Notes: generated from the sequence alone by a model not told the origin. 64,000 nt of DNA from Dyadobacter sp. CY312 (GCF_021390535.1 NZ_JAJUXG010000005.1:292932-356931); one strand, 5' to 3'. Shown: positions 53,599 through 63,892, numbered from the stretch's first letter. Made by a program: numbers and translations.

Positions 53599-54447
53599 AT
53601 GCGTTGGCAGGATTTACGCAGAAGTGGAAACGTAGAAGATCGTCGGGGGATGTCTGGTGGCGGTAAAGTCGCCATTGGCGGAATTGGCGTGGTTATCGTG
53701 GTGGTTCTTGGGCTGCTTACAGGGCAGGATCCGGGACAGATCATGGAAAACTTACAAAACAGTCAGGCGGTTGAGCAAACTGGCCCGAGGGCCGCAGGGC
53801 CTTTGCCTGATGATAAAACAGCCGATTTTATCAAGGCTGTCCTGGGAAGTACTGAGGATGTATGGGACCAGATTTATGCGGAAAATGATGCGCAATACCA
53901 GCATCCGACATTGCAGATATTCGAAAATGCAACACAGGGTGCCTGTGGAAGTGCTTCTTCTGCCATGGGTCCTTTTTATTGCCCGGCCGATGCCAAGGTT
54001 TATATAGACCTTTCATTTTGCGACGAACTGCGTGATAAATTCAGAGCACCTGGTGACTTTGCGGTAGCCTATGTTGTTGCCCACGAAGTGGGACATCACG
54101 TACAAAACCTGATGGGCGTATCGGAGCAGGTACAACAGCAGCGCAGAAGATTGAGCGAAGCAGAATATAACAAGCTTTCAGTTAAATTAGAATTGCAGGC
54201 TGACTTCCTGGCTGGTGTTTGGGCTAACCGGGCTAACAAGATGCAAAACATACTTGAACCCGGAGACCTAGAAGCGGCGCTTACGGCTGCCAACGCCATT
54301 GGAGATGATAAGCTTCAAAAGCAGTCGCAGGGATACGTTGTTCCTGACGCCTTCACACACGGGAGCTCTCAGCAACGCATGTATTGGTTCAAGAAAGGAT
54401 ATGAGACGGGAGACCTGAATCAGGGAAAGTTTAATGATATCCGATAA
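53599..54447 (+). CDS. ypfJ: YpfJ-like neutral zinc metallopeptidase
   Basis: 282-residue single-pass membrane protein. It starts MRWQDLRRSGNVEDRRG, the fixed YpfJ start. A helix follows at about residues 28-46 (VAIGGIGVVIVVVLGLLTGQ). The extracytoplasmic zinc-peptidase domain has the HExxH site in VAHEVGHHVQNLMG and a third ligand region in LELQADFLAGVW. GACGSASSAMGPFYCPAD is typical. The natural substrate is not known. Confidence 0.92.
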   Translation: MRWQDLRRSGNVEDRRGMSGGGKVAIGGIGVVIVVVLGLLTGQDPGQIMENLQNSQAVEQTGPRAAGPLPDDKTADFIKAVLGSTEDVWDQIYAENDAQYQHPTLQIFENATQGACGSASSAMGPFYCPADAKVYIDLSFCDELRDKFRAPGDFAVAYVVAHEVGHHVQNLMGVSEQVQQQRRRLSEAEYNKLSVKLELQADFLAGVWANRANKMQNILEPGDLEAALTAANAIGDDKLQKQSQGYVVPDAFTHGSSQQRMYWFKKGYETGDLNQGKFNDIR

Positions 54448-54454
54448 TTTTTTC

Positions 54455-54528
54455 GGTCTGAACGCTTTTTAGCGGTCTGAACGAAAAAATGAATAGTCTG
54501 GTCTGAACGTTTTTTTTCGGTCTGAACG
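54455..54528. repeat. Four copies of GGTCTGAACG in a duplicated 45-bp unit
   Basis: GGTCTGAACG is at 54455-54464, 54474-54483, 54500-54509 and 54519-54528. Each pair is 19 bases apart and the pairs are 45 bases apart, so one 45-base unit is duplicated. Each pair also has T-runs and A-runs (TTTTTTCG ... CGAAAAAA) that can form a hairpin, suggesting duplicated terminators for ypfJ. Confidence 0.75.
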
Positions 54529-54545
54529 AAAAACAGAAGAATACA

Positions 54546-54591
54546 AAAAAGTGAGATGTGTGTGGATTTTCCATTTCACATCTCACTTTTT
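54546..54591. terminator. Bidirectional terminator between ypfJ and the DUF4353 gene
   Basis: AAAAAGTGAGATGTG (54546-54560) and CACATCTCACTTTTT (54577-54591) form a perfect 15-bp stem. The T-run end on either strand makes it a strong two-way terminator between convergent genes. Confidence 0.85.
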
Positions 54592-54614
54592 ACATTTTAT
54601 CCAAAATCGCTATT

Positions 54615-56189
54615 CTACCTTCCACCAGGCCCTGTGCTTCCGCCTGATCTGGTAACCATGGAGGTTGTGGTAAAGGTTGTTGCTGAAAGCGTTCCGGGGT
54701 TATATTTTCCGCTGGTATACAATCCGTTCAAGCTGGATCCGTCCGTTACACTCCCTCCATTGTAGATCTTATAGCTCTGCCCGGTTTTCAATTTCGGATT
54801 GGAAAATAACATGGTTGTGTAGGTTCTTGGAATCAGAAAGGTAAGTACTTCCGCACCTTCGGCCGACTGGATATGAATGAGCTGACCGGACGTTCCACCG
54901 CCCAGAACAACGGATGGTTGCGTGCTAACATTGGCAGTTGGCAAACTGGTAGCGCCACCGACTCCTACGATAAATCCACCTGTTATTTTGAAAGTATTGT
55001 TGTCGCAATCGAAACCTTCTTCCGGCGAAGTTGAACCAACGGAAACCGTTTTTCCTCCCGTTACAGTAATTTTTCCGTTGGAATCGATTCCGTCATTAGA
55101 AGAACTGTAAGCGTAAGTGGTGCCTCCATTGATGTAAATGAACGTCCCGGCGTTCAGACCGTCATCCGCTGTTTTGGCTACGATGGTACCGTTGTTTATC
55201 GTCAGTACACTCTTGGACTCAATACCTTCACCCGCACTGGATGTGATGTCAATTGTACCGCCATTTATTGTAACGTATGGATCAATGGTTGCGTCGGTAT
55301 CGTAAGTTGCACAAATTCCCTTATCTGCAACCTTGATGTTAAAGGCTCCCTTATTGATCACGATATAGCCCTCCTCGCACTGGATACCATCTCCGGAAGC
55401 CGTGATGTTAACAGTCCCGCCATCTGAAATGAAAGCGTCATTGGTATGAATGCCGTCGGATACAGCACTTGTAACCGTGACATTCCCACTGATGAAACGA
55501 ATATACTCGTCGCTACAAATCGCATGTTTGTAGTTTCCTTTCAGATTCAGGCTGCCATTTCCCGAAATTATCAGTTGTCCTTCGCTAAAAAGAGTTGCTT
55601 TCATGTCCTCCGTACCGCTGGCAGTATAGCCTGCACCGTCGGCAAGCGTATTTGTGGTATTGTCTGCTAACACCAAGAACACCCTTTTACCAGATTGAAT
55701 GTTGATAGCCGGGCCGTCATTACTGGTAATATTGGCTCCATTCAGAGTCAGCTTAAATTTCTTATCGCTATAAATCTTGACGGATCCATTGGCCGTGGTA
55801 CCAGAAAGTACGTATTCAACTTCTGCCGCAGCAGAGTTCACCGTGACGTCTCCATTGTTTTCGGTGATGGTTACACCTGCGGCAGCCAGCGGATTGGTGA
55901 CTGTTACAGTTGAGCCAAAATTGATGGTGACGATGGATGAAAAAACTGAGTTTGCCAGCAAGTCATCTGCATTGGCTGCGGTTCCGGTGTTGCCCTCTGC
56001 TGCTGCACTGGAAACTGTTGTGCTGTCGATGGAAATTGCGTTTGCTTCTCCTTCCGCCGCAACGTCATCGCTGTCTTTGGAACAGGAGCCCAGGAAGAGA
56101 GAAGTTGCGAGAGCGAATGAATAGTATAGCGTAAGCCTGCACAGACGCAGAGTCCGACTGTTTTTAGAGAATCTGATTGATGGTGTCAT
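54615..56189 (-). CDS. DUF4353 (Cthe_2159-like) carbohydrate-binding lipoprotein
   Basis: 524 residues. The lipoprotein signal has a Cys near 36 (LFLGSCSKDSDD). An Ala/Thr/Asn-rich linker is followed by a long beta-helix-like repeat with DUF4353 hallmarks such as KLTLNGANITSNDGPAINIQ, SDGIHTNDAFISDGG, GDGIQCEEGYIVINKG, EGIESKSVLTINNGTI and SSNDGIDSNGKITVTGG. In the related Cthe_2159 this fold binds cellulose and pectate. The Ser/Gly-rich C-terminus (SGGSTGPGGR) is loose. It is probably a surface glycan-binding protein. Confidence 0.88.
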   Translation of the reverse strand: MTPSIRFSKNSRTLRLCRLTLYYSFALATSLFLGSCSKDSDDVAAEGEANAISIDSTTVSSAAAEGNTGTAANADDLLANSVFSSIVTINFGSTVTVTNPLAAAGVTITENNGDVTVNSAAAEVEYVLSGTTANGSVKIYSDKKFKLTLNGANITSNDGPAINIQSGKRVFLVLADNTTNTLADGAGYTASGTEDMKATLFSEGQLIISGNGSLNLKGNYKHAICSDEYIRFISGNVTVTSAVSDGIHTNDAFISDGGTVNITASGDGIQCEEGYIVINKGAFNIKVADKGICATYDTDATIDPYVTINGGTIDITSSAGEGIESKSVLTINNGTIVAKTADDGLNAGTFIYINGGTTYAYSSSNDGIDSNGKITVTGGKTVSVGSTSPEEGFDCDNNTFKITGGFIVGVGGATSLPTANVSTQPSVVLGGGTSGQLIHIQSAEGAEVLTFLIPRTYTTMLFSNPKLKTGQSYKIYNGGSVTDGSSLNGLYTSGKYNPGTLSATTFTTTSMVTRSGGSTGPGGR

Positions 56190-56350
56190 TGTAGTTTTTA
56201 GTCTGAAAGGAATTCGAACATCAACTACCTTTACGTTGGTCAGATATTAACTGTTGCATGCAGCCGGGAAATGAATTTTATCAAACCGAAGCGTTCAATC
56301 AAGGCATGGTTCAGGGAAAAAGAGCAGCCGGTGTAATGCGCCGGATAAGT

Positions 56351-57412
56351 CTAATCTGTCTCCTTATTGATTTTTTCTTCTGCTTCGGCAATTTCCTCGC
56401 TGTCCGGCTCGGGTTCCTTCTGTTGTAAATCCGCCAGTGCTTCATATTGGAGGGAGATATAGATCGGGAAATGATCTGAGGAAAAGTTTTCAAGCCTTAG
56501 CATTTTTACCAGCTTAAAGTCAGTAGAGCAAAAAACATGGTCTAAGGGAAAACGGAGAAACGGGTATTTTGCGTGAAAGGTGTTATAGAAGCCACGCCCG
56601 ATACGGGGATCGAGCATGCCGCTTATTTTTGTAAACAGGTTTGTGGTGTATGACCATGCGACGTCGTTCAGATCTCCCACAACAATGGATGGGGCAGGAT
56701 TTTCCTTCACTTCCTTTGCAATTAAAAGCAATTCTTTATCCCGCTCTGTCGAGTAGAGGTTTTCACCGGGCACTGGCGGTGTAGGGTGCACGCAATAAAG
56801 CTGAATGTTCTGCCCCGAAGTTAATTTAACCGCCGTTTTAATTGACGGGATATCTTCATCAACCAGGTATCTGACCTGCGGATCGATCAGTTCCAACTTT
56901 GAGTAGAGTAACATACCATAAGTATTTTCCAGCGGAACCAACACACTGTGTGGGTACTTTTCCTTTAACTTTTCGGTCCCCTTGAACCAAAACTGGTCCG
57001 TTTCTAAAAGCAGTACCAGATCAGGGTCATATTTCGAAATAATCGACATACAGCCGGAGCTGTTTTTGTTGTCTTGATAAACATTGGAGGAGATGATGCT
57101 GACTTGATTTGGCTTATCCGTCTTGGTCTGATTAAGTAAAACCTTCTTCGCGAAAAAGGTGAATGGAAATATCTGGTAAATTAGATAAGCAGAGTTCGCA
57201 GCGATAAGCAGGATGATAAAAATCTCATAACCAGTGCTATTTCCAAAATAAAAGGTATAGACGATGAATATAACCAGATTTAAAAATAGCTTTTGAAGGC
57301 GCGGATACTCGAAGACTCTGAATACCCAATAGTCATTTTTCACAAGAGGAATAACAGAAAACAGAACGATAATCCCGCCGGTTATTTCCAGGAATAGTTT
57401 AAAAGAATGCAT
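56351..57412 (-). CDS. Membrane-anchored endonuclease/exonuclease/phosphatase-family protein
   Basis: 353 residues from ATG at 57412. The N-terminal 100 residues hold two or three membrane helices (LFLEITGGIIVLFSVIPLVK, LILLIAANSAYLIYQIFPF). The EEP domain follows, with VSIISSNVYQDNKNSSGCMS, PDLVLLLETDQFW, SIVVGDLNDVAWSY and SSDHFPIYISLQ, keeping the metal-binding Asn, Glu, Asp-x-Asn and the Asp-His pair. It would act on phosphodiesters outside the cytoplasm or at the membrane. The tail is acidic. Confidence 0.88.
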   Translation of the reverse strand: MHSFKLFLEITGGIIVLFSVIPLVKNDYWVFRVFEYPRLQKLFLNLVIFIVYTFYFGNSTGYEIFIILLIAANSAYLIYQIFPFTFFAKKVLLNQTKTDKPNQVSIISSNVYQDNKNSSGCMSIISKYDPDLVLLLETDQFWFKGTEKLKEKYPHSVLVPLENTYGMLLYSKLELIDPQVRYLVDEDIPSIKTAVKLTSGQNIQLYCVHPTPPVPGENLYSTERDKELLLIAKEVKENPAPSIVVGDLNDVAWSYTTNLFTKISGMLDPRIGRGFYNTFHAKYPFLRFPLDHVFCSTDFKLVKMLRLENFSSDHFPIYISLQYEALADLQQKEPEPDSEEIAEAEEKINKETD

Positions 57413-57527
57413 GAAATGAAATTTGCCTACAACGAATGAGGTGATAAAGGTCGGCAAAATGCGTTAAAATTTTCTAATATTTAAGCTATCGCAAAAAACC
57501 TTAGCCGACAGAACCCATCACTTTACG

Positions 57528-59561
57528 TCATTTAATTAGCAATTTACTCACATGCTGGGCATCACCGGATTTGAAATGTAGCAAGTAAATGGACGTTGGA
57601 AGTGTACCGTGCGTGATGTTTACTTCTTGCTGCTGACGAACCTGTTGCTGTTTTAAAACTTTTCCTGTCTGATCAAGAAGCGAGATCGTACCTGTTACGG
57701 GTTTTTTGAAGCGTACTTTTACATCTTCATTACCAACGACAGGGTTGGGGTAGACCGAAAACAATGTTGTATTCTCAGCAGCAGTACCCAGGACGACCTG
57801 AAAGTCGGATTCGGCGTATCCATATACCAGAGATTCTGCGTTGGCACTGACTGCTTTAACCCGATAGTATATTTTAGGTGCGTTAGGTAAAGATTTATCC
57901 TCAAAAGTTCTGATAGTTGCCGGTACAGTTCCCAAATATTCATAAGGAGCTGCCGTAGATGATTTACGTTCCAAAACATAAGCGGTTGCACCTGTGATGT
58001 CAGTCCAGCTCAGATTTACAATTCCTGCTGTTGCCGTTTTGGCTTCAAGTACAGGCGTTTTGAGAGCAACCCCGATTGGGAAGTTATAAAAGGAAAATGC
58101 ACGCATACCAAGCTTGTTGGTGATGTAAGGACCGGTATACCTGAAATACGGCGCCACATTTTCGATGTAATTTGGAAGATAATTTAGTGAAGATGCATTC
58201 TGAGTCCCGTTGAGCTCCAATACGATTCTGTTTTCATCTGCTTTACCTGACAGCACCTATCCTGAATTGTGGTTCAGATAGAAAAAGTCTTTCATATCCA
58301 GTGTTACCGAAGAATAATCCGGTTTGTACTTTTCCGGATAAATCAGTTGTTGCCCTTCGTCAAAAGTAATGATCAACTGTTTTCTCTCATCATTACTATA
58401 AAATGCTTTTCTTACGGCTGGCGAATTAATGTTCAGCGTATCTTTAAGCTGATAAAAGTCCCTTTCTACAAGTCGGGCCAGCTCAGATCCTCCCTGTTTG
58501 TTGCCGTTTTTATCATAATGTAATCCGTCAAATCCAACCGTGCCAACTGTCGCCAGTGATTTCACATCCGGGTATATCTCGGGTAGTCTCCTTTGGTAAT
58601 CGCGAAGGGCTGTCCCTGTCAGAGAGGGATAGTAAATAATATCAATCTGGAAGACATAAAGCATTTTTAAATTAGGAAGGTCGAGATGCAGATTTTTACG
58701 TAGTTTATCAAAATTGCCCTCCCAGTCTGCTCCTTCATGATAGGCCTCCGTTTCGCCCTGTCTGAAAATGAAAGCCTTTACTGCGTCTTTCAGTCCTGCT
58801 TTTTGTACACGATAAAGCATTCTTCCATATCCATTATTAAGATCAGCAGGATTACTTTCTGTTCGCTGGGCGTGTGCAAAAGCGGATGACCAGTGGAATC
58901 CGCCGTTGATTAAACAATTGGGAATGCCGGATTTTGCCACCAGTTGTTTTTGCAGTTTAAGCCCCATCGTGCCGACAGATGCACCAGTATTTTGCTGATT
59001 TGATAATGCCCACAGCGTGTCTGCCGGGTTGTAGGCAGCTGTGTTTAAATTATCCGTGATCTTTCCGAATGATCTGCAATATTCACTCGTTTCCGATTCT
59101 GTAAAAAAGCCCGTGGAGTTGGACTGACCTGTTAGGAGATAGACATCACCACTCACAATGTTTTTCCGGTGTGTCATCAGCACTGAATCAGCCGTTTTAC
59201 AAGCATAAACTTTGAAGCTGTATTGAGCCAATTCAGCCTTAATAATAGCGGAAGTCGAAAAGGAACCAATGCCTTTGCTGTCGTACTTAATATCTGCCCT
59301 CAGATATTTCACAGGAACTTCATTCCGAAACACTTGAACGGACATGTAGTTGTAACCTGCAAGCTCAATATAGCCAGATACGGGGACGTTGGCTTCGTTG
59401 TTGGCATTTCTGGGGTAAAGCTGATAATCCTGCGGTAGCTTATTAAAAACGACAGAATAAATACGTTCAGCACGGGAAGTAATTGCAGTCAACTGGAATA
59501 CCAGCGTTAATACTATGGCAACATTGGAGAAGAGAAGTATTTTGTAGAATTTTGAGTGCAT
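57528..59561 (-). pseudogene. Secreted SASA/SGNH esterase with T9SS sorting domain, interrupted by an in-frame stop
   Basis: A single frame from ATG 59561 to 57528 (677 codons plus one internal stop). TAG at 58257-58259 separates a 434-residue part from a 242-residue part in the same frame, with no shift. The first part has a signal peptide, a SASA-type GQSN motif (VYLLTGQSNSTGFF) and DGLHYDKNGN. The second part continues the same domain, then an Fn3-like module (NLSWTDITGATAYVLERKSS) and a type A T9SS C-terminal domain (FSVYPNPVVGNEDVKVRF, ISLLDQTGKVLKQQ). Without read-through, the esterase would lose its secretion signal for T9SS. Confidence 0.85.
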
Positions 59562-59742
59562 ATAGATAATATTTGTTCTAAGAAAAGTGTTTAGTATTAC
59601 ATTTAGCCCTTTATTTCGGAGTGAAATATAAGCTTATTATGTTTAGGTTCAATCTTTTACTGAGCTTTTATGGTGATCTGTTGAGTGGAAATGGCTTTTC
59701 ATTTAGTAAGCTTATGGTTCTGAAATTCGGATGGCAGTTTTA

Positions 59743-60893
59743 CTAATAAGTACTCCCGGCTCCGCCACCGCTAAACTCTCCTCCACCACCAAAATCGAAA
59801 CCATCTTGTTGCTGTGGGGGCGCCCCCAAATATTCAGCCGCTAGTAAAGTTTGAATTTGCAGAAGTCTGCCGTTGTCGTTTTCCTGGTTATCGGAAATGC
59901 CAAAAACAGGTTTTTTAAGAAAATGAATCATCCCAGAGCTCAAAAGGATCATGATCAGGCCGGCAACACTCAGAGCCTGGGGGATGGTCAGGTAACCGGT
60001 GTAATACTGTACTGTGAAAAAGCTGAAAGCAAGGGACACCAGTCCGGTCACAAGTAAAATCCTGCTCTTGGATTTAAGTCCGAAAAAGATATAAGCAAGT
60101 GGAATGAATGCCGTAAAGAAGTAGAACAATCCAGCGTAGGCTATTTGAGGTGAAACAGAAGCAGAGAAGTTATTTAATACGGCATTGGCTTCTCTGACTA
60201 CATAATAATTGCCTCCAAGGTAGAAAGTGAGCAGGGCCAGGATCTGAATCAACTTGCTGCACGAATGGTAATAGCTACTGCGAATTTTCTTTGAAATAAA
60301 ATAAATGACCAAGGCCAGTGTCATTACGGCAAAAGGCAGCAGCGCTTTCCCAAGTGAAAATTTGAACATTAAATTTCCTAACAGTGTAAAAAGTATTGCA
60401 TAGCTGCATCCTGCAAGCAGTACGTCTGCATAGCGGTATGTTGCTACTCCAATGATCAATAAACCGATGATACAATACTGCCATACTTCCAGTCTGTCTT
60501 CGAAGAAAATTACAATAGGAATAAGCAGAGATGTCACAGCTGAGTAGAGCAATGCATTGTCGATTCCGGAGTGAAATAATTTTCGGTCTTTGATCAGAAA
60601 TTCTAAGTAAAAGAAAAAACGATGGCTGAAAGCAAACTAACCGGAATGAATGTATTACTGTTGCTTTTAATAAAAAACAGAGAGATGAATCCTGTAAAAA
60701 ATGAACAGCCCATCATCGCAAAAATGAATAGACCAATTCGCACAAAAATGCCAGGTAAATAGAAATCTTGCGGAAAAGCGATTTTAGCCAGGTCGTTCTG
60801 CTGAGGTGTGATCAGCTTTTTACTTAGCCAGCCTTCACAGATTCGTTGTACTTGCAGGTTTTCTATCCAAATTTCATTGTAGGGCTTTTTCAT
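59743..60893 (-). pseudogene. DUF4401 membrane protein gene with a one-base frameshift
   Basis: The first 96 codons (60893-60603) start normally (MKKPYNEIWIENLQVQRICE) and end at TAG 60603 after the helix NTFIPVSLLSAIVFSFT. The rest of the protein (8 helices, then a Gly-rich tail GFDFGGGGEFSGGGAGSTY) is open in another frame up to 59743. One extra T in the T6 run (A6 at 60614-60619 on the plus strand) would join them as VFFFYLEFLIKDRKLFHSGI. So the break is a single-base loss in a homopolymer, or a sequencing error. It overlaps the DUF2157 gene by 4 bases (ATGA). Confidence 0.85.
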
Positions 60894-61858
60894 TTTTTGA
60901 TCCCGAGAAGTTTCTTAAAATTCAGTAAAAACCACAATACACCCATACTTGAAAACAGGAAATACCACAGTGCAAAAATTTCTGGAACAAAATCCGGCGC
61001 TATTTTAAAGAGGGAATAGGACAAAGCGATGTAGCCATATATCACACCCATGAGCAGAAATAGTGCCCACTGATTATTACGAGCCTGAATTATAAAATAG
61101 ACCGTAAGCATAGCACTTACGATGAAGTAAACAATCTTGAAATCGTGATTTAATAACCCTGTTACCGAAGTGACAGCTGCCAGATTTCCACCCAGAAAAA
61201 GATATGTAAAAGCAAAGTGTTTTTTGATGTCTCTCGTTTCTGACACTTTGCTAAAAACGACCATACAGCATCCCAGAATGATTGCGGATACAAGTAATGA
61301 CTGATCTGTAAAATCATTTCCTGAAAGTAGGGATAACGGCGCAATGGTCAGTCCGAGCCAGGATGCAAGCCCGGTAATTCCCATAGAGAGCACACCAGTA
61401 TGATCGAAACGGTAACTACAAAAGAAAAATAGAACAGTAGGTATGATCACAGCAAATCCATACTTCGAGCCAAAGAGCTGGTATTGATATTGCAGATAAC
61501 CTTCTAATATTAAAAATGTTACACAGCCAAGGAGCAGGCTGTAACCAGCCAGCTTATTCGATCCCGTGGTTTTTTCCCAGCTAAAAGGAAGCCGGTTTTT
61601 AAAGGCATGAAAGAAACAGGAAGCACTCACAAGAGCGATAAACGCAATAATAACCTGATGTCCGATGGTATCAATGTTCTCGTAAATGATAACACCAAGC
61701 CCTGATGTTAGCAGCAGAATGCCACCATAGAGAATGAAACGTAACTCGTTGAAAACTGAAAATGTTCTTGATGCAAGAAATGATTCGATCAGTTTGGATT
61801 GCTCTTCTGAAATAACATTTCTGACCAGCAGATTTTTCAGGACAGTTGCGCTATTCAT
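60890..61858 (-). CDS. DUF2157 membrane protein
   Basis: 322 residues. The N-terminal soluble part (LVRNVISEEQSKLIESFLAS) is followed by about nine helices, the DUF2157 layout. Its stop overlaps the start of the DUF4401 gene (ATGA). DUF2157 and DUF4401 genes are often neighbours and probably form one membrane complex. Its function is unknown. It starts 5 bases after the methyltransferase gene ends, so the three genes probably share a transcript. Confidence 0.85.
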   Translation of the reverse strand: MNSATVLKNLLVRNVISEEQSKLIESFLASRTFSVFNELRFILYGGILLLTSGLGVIIYENIDTIGHQVIIAFIALVSASCFFHAFKNRLPFSWEKTTGSNKLAGYSLLLGCVTFLILEGYLQYQYQLFGSKYGFAVIIPTVLFFFCSYRFDHTGVLSMGITGLASWLGLTIAPLSLLSGNDFTDQSLLVSAIILGCCMVVFSKVSETRDIKKHFAFTYLFLGGNLAAVTSVTGLLNHDFKIVYFIVSAMLTVYFIIQARNNQWALFLLMGVIYGYIALSYSLFKIAPDFVPEIFALWYFLFSSMGVLWFLLNFKKLLGIKK

Positions 61859-61863
61859 AGTTA

Positions 61864-62640
61864 TCAGAAACGAAGTGTGAAATTTTCTTTAACCTGTTCT
61901 TTTCTAAAAAACACCAGCCCGATCCAGAAGAGATCTACTGTGATAGTAACCTGTGGATGCGCTTTGATGTATTCCCAAGCCTGTGTCATTTCATCGGACC
62001 AATAAATGTCGTCGAATATAAACAATGTGTCATTGGTAGCGTACGGCAAACATTGTTCAAAATAGCGAACTGTTGGTTCATAACGGTGATTGGCGTCAAA
62101 ATAAGCATAATCGATTCCGTCAGACAAGCCTTCTAATCGAGCCGGAAGCGTATCGTCAATATTTCCGACTACGATTTCAATGTTTTTTGCCCCGGTTTTA
62201 TCAAAATTTTCCCTGGCAATCTGCGCTGTTTGAGGGCATCCTTCAAAAGAAATGATGCTCGCATCCTTTTTAGCCCTGGACATATACAAGGTGGTAAGAC
62301 CTAAGGATGTCCCCAGTTCAATGATATTTTTAGGTTGAAGTCGCTTGATGAGCCTGTAAAACAGCTTGCCGAATTTCTCCGGCTTTTCAGCATTTTTAGC
62401 GATCGTACGGATTTTGCGGACATTGGATTTGTTCACCCGGGAACCTGCACCCAAATCAAGTATTTCTATTTCACGCTGACTGGCCAACAGTTCCTTGCGA
62501 AGTGCCTTTAAATCGATGTAATCAGGGTTGTCATCCTTGACACCCGAAATGACCTTGGTATATAATTCGAATAAAAATGGAGAATGTATAGCGTGCTCGT
62601 TACCGGAACGAAGCAGGTATTTAATGTATGCGGAAACCAA
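61864..62640 (-). CDS. Class I SAM-dependent O-methyltransferase-like protein
   Basis: 258 residues. SAM-binding motif IIELGTSLGLTTLYMSRAKK (about residues 111-130), acidic loop SIISFEGCPQTAQIAR, and post-motif DYAYFDANHRYEPTV and LFIFDDIYWSDEM, a class I fold like the Methyltransf_24 group. An N-terminal 80-residue helical part (FLFELYTKVISGV) is typical of the Bacteroidota form. Substrate unknown. It leads the DUF2157/DUF4401 operon. Confidence 0.88.
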   Translation of the reverse strand: MVSAYIKYLLRSGNEHAIHSPFLFELYTKVISGVKDDNPDYIDLKALRKELLASQREIEILDLGAGSRVNKSNVRKIRTIAKNAEKPEKFGKLFYRLIKRLQPKNIIELGTSLGLTTLYMSRAKKDASIISFEGCPQTAQIARENFDKTGAKNIEIVVGNIDDTLPARLEGLSDGIDYAYFDANHRYEPTVRYFEQCLPYATNDTLFIFDDIYWSDEMTQAWEYIKAHPQVTITVDLFWIGLVFFRKEQVKENFTLRF

Positions 62641-62692
62641 ATTTTGTTATGTTAATGGCAAATTAGTATAGCTCGATTGTCCTGCCGCGGAC

Positions 62693-63079
62693 TTAGTTTA
62701 GCCGGTAAGGAACCACGAGTGCAAACGCTGGAATAATGACTCTGAATTGTTTGCCGTCGATGATGCGTTCCATCAGATAGGTTCCCGCCATTTTTCCAAT
62801 ATCGGTTCGGAGGTTGCATCCGGAAACGTAATCGTGTACGTCGCCAGGTTCCAGCAGAGGTTGTAAACCAACCACACCTTCTCCTTCCACTTCGCGTACG
62901 GTTCCGTTTGAGTCGTAGATGAGCCAGTGACGACGTAACAATTTAACGGTATGTTCGCTGTGATTTTCAATCAGAATCTTGTAAGTAAACACATAGTGCT
63001 CCTGACCAGGGTTTGAATAATCCGGTTGGTATTCTGTCAATACGGTGACTTTTACACCATCTGTTACTTTCGAAACCAT
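62693..63079 (-). CDS. apaG: ApaG-domain protein
   Basis: 128 residues, all ApaG: VTVLTEYQPDYSNPGQEHYV, FTYKILIENHSEHTVKLLRR, HWLIYDSNGTVREVEGEGVV, GLQPLLEPGDVHDYVSGCNL. ApaG is a small Fn3-like fold linked to Co2+/Mg2+ and diadenosine-tetraphosphate phenotypes; its molecular role is not settled. Divergent from ung across a 147-base spacer. Confidence 0.92.
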   Translation of the reverse strand: MVSKVTDGVKVTVLTEYQPDYSNPGQEHYVFTYKILIENHSEHTVKLLRRHWLIYDSNGTVREVEGEGVVGLQPLLEPGDVHDYVSGCNLRTDIGKMAGTYLMERIIDGKQFRVIIPAFALVVPYRLN

Positions 63080-63226
63080 AGATGCTGAGGGCGTTTGTTA
63101 GTATTGCGGGGTTAAGGTATCATCAATTTTACTTGAAATACACATACTAAACGAAAATAGTCATCAATTGGTGATAAAACCAAATCAAAAAACATATTAA
63201 TTTGGTTTTAAATTAAACATTGGATC

Positions 63227-63892
63227 ATGGAAGTGAAAATAGAGGAGTCGTGGAAGGAGAGGCTCGCACCCGAATTTGAGAAACCTTACTTTCAGGAACT
63301 GGTATCGTTTGTGAAGGAAGAATATAGCAATAAACAGATTTATCCGCCGGCAAAGCAGATCTTCAACGCTTTTAACCATTGCAGTTTTGATAATTGCCGT
63401 GTTGTTATCCTGGGGCAAGATCCATATCACGGAGCTGGACAGGCCAATGGACTTTGCTTTTCAGTAAATGACGGAATCAGAATGCCACCGTCATTGCTTA
63501 ATATTTTCAAGGAGATTCAGAATGACCTGGGTAAACCTTTCCCGCCGACAGGAAATCTGGAACGCTGGGCGTCTCAGGGTGTTTTGTTGCTCAATGCTAC
63601 GCTGACCGTTCAGGCAGCTTCGGCAGGCTCGCACCAAAACAAAGGCTGGGAGAAGTTTACCGACGCGGTGATCAAGTGTATCTCCAACGAGAAAAAGGAT
63701 GTTGTTTTTCTTTTGTGGGGTAAATACGCACAGGACAAGGGAGCGGTGATCGATGCGAAAAAGCACTTTGTCTTAAAATCAAAACACCCTTCTCCGATGT
63801 CAGCAAATTCGGGCGGGTGGTTTGGCAATCACCATTTTAGCAAAGCCAATGCGTATCTAGAACAGCATGGGTTACAACCAATCAACTGGTGA
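63227..63892 (+). CDS. ung: Uracil-DNA glycosylase
   Basis: 221-residue family 1 enzyme that removes uracil from DNA. The catalytic GQDPYHGAGQANGLCFSV has the active Asp. LLLNATLTV, WGKYAQ and the final HPSPMSANSG with FSKANAYL (catalytic His loop and Leu intercalation region) are as in E. coli Ung. Complete and unremarkable. A likely terminator lies 60 bases past the stop. Confidence 0.96.
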   Translation: MEVKIEESWKERLAPEFEKPYFQELVSFVKEEYSNKQIYPPAKQIFNAFNHCSFDNCRVVILGQDPYHGAGQANGLCFSVNDGIRMPPSLLNIFKEIQNDLGKPFPPTGNLERWASQGVLLLNATLTVQAASAGSHQNKGWEKFTDAVIKCISNEKKDVVFLLWGKYAQDKGAVIDAKKHFVLKSKHPSPMSANSGGWFGNHHFSKANAYLEQHGLQPINW

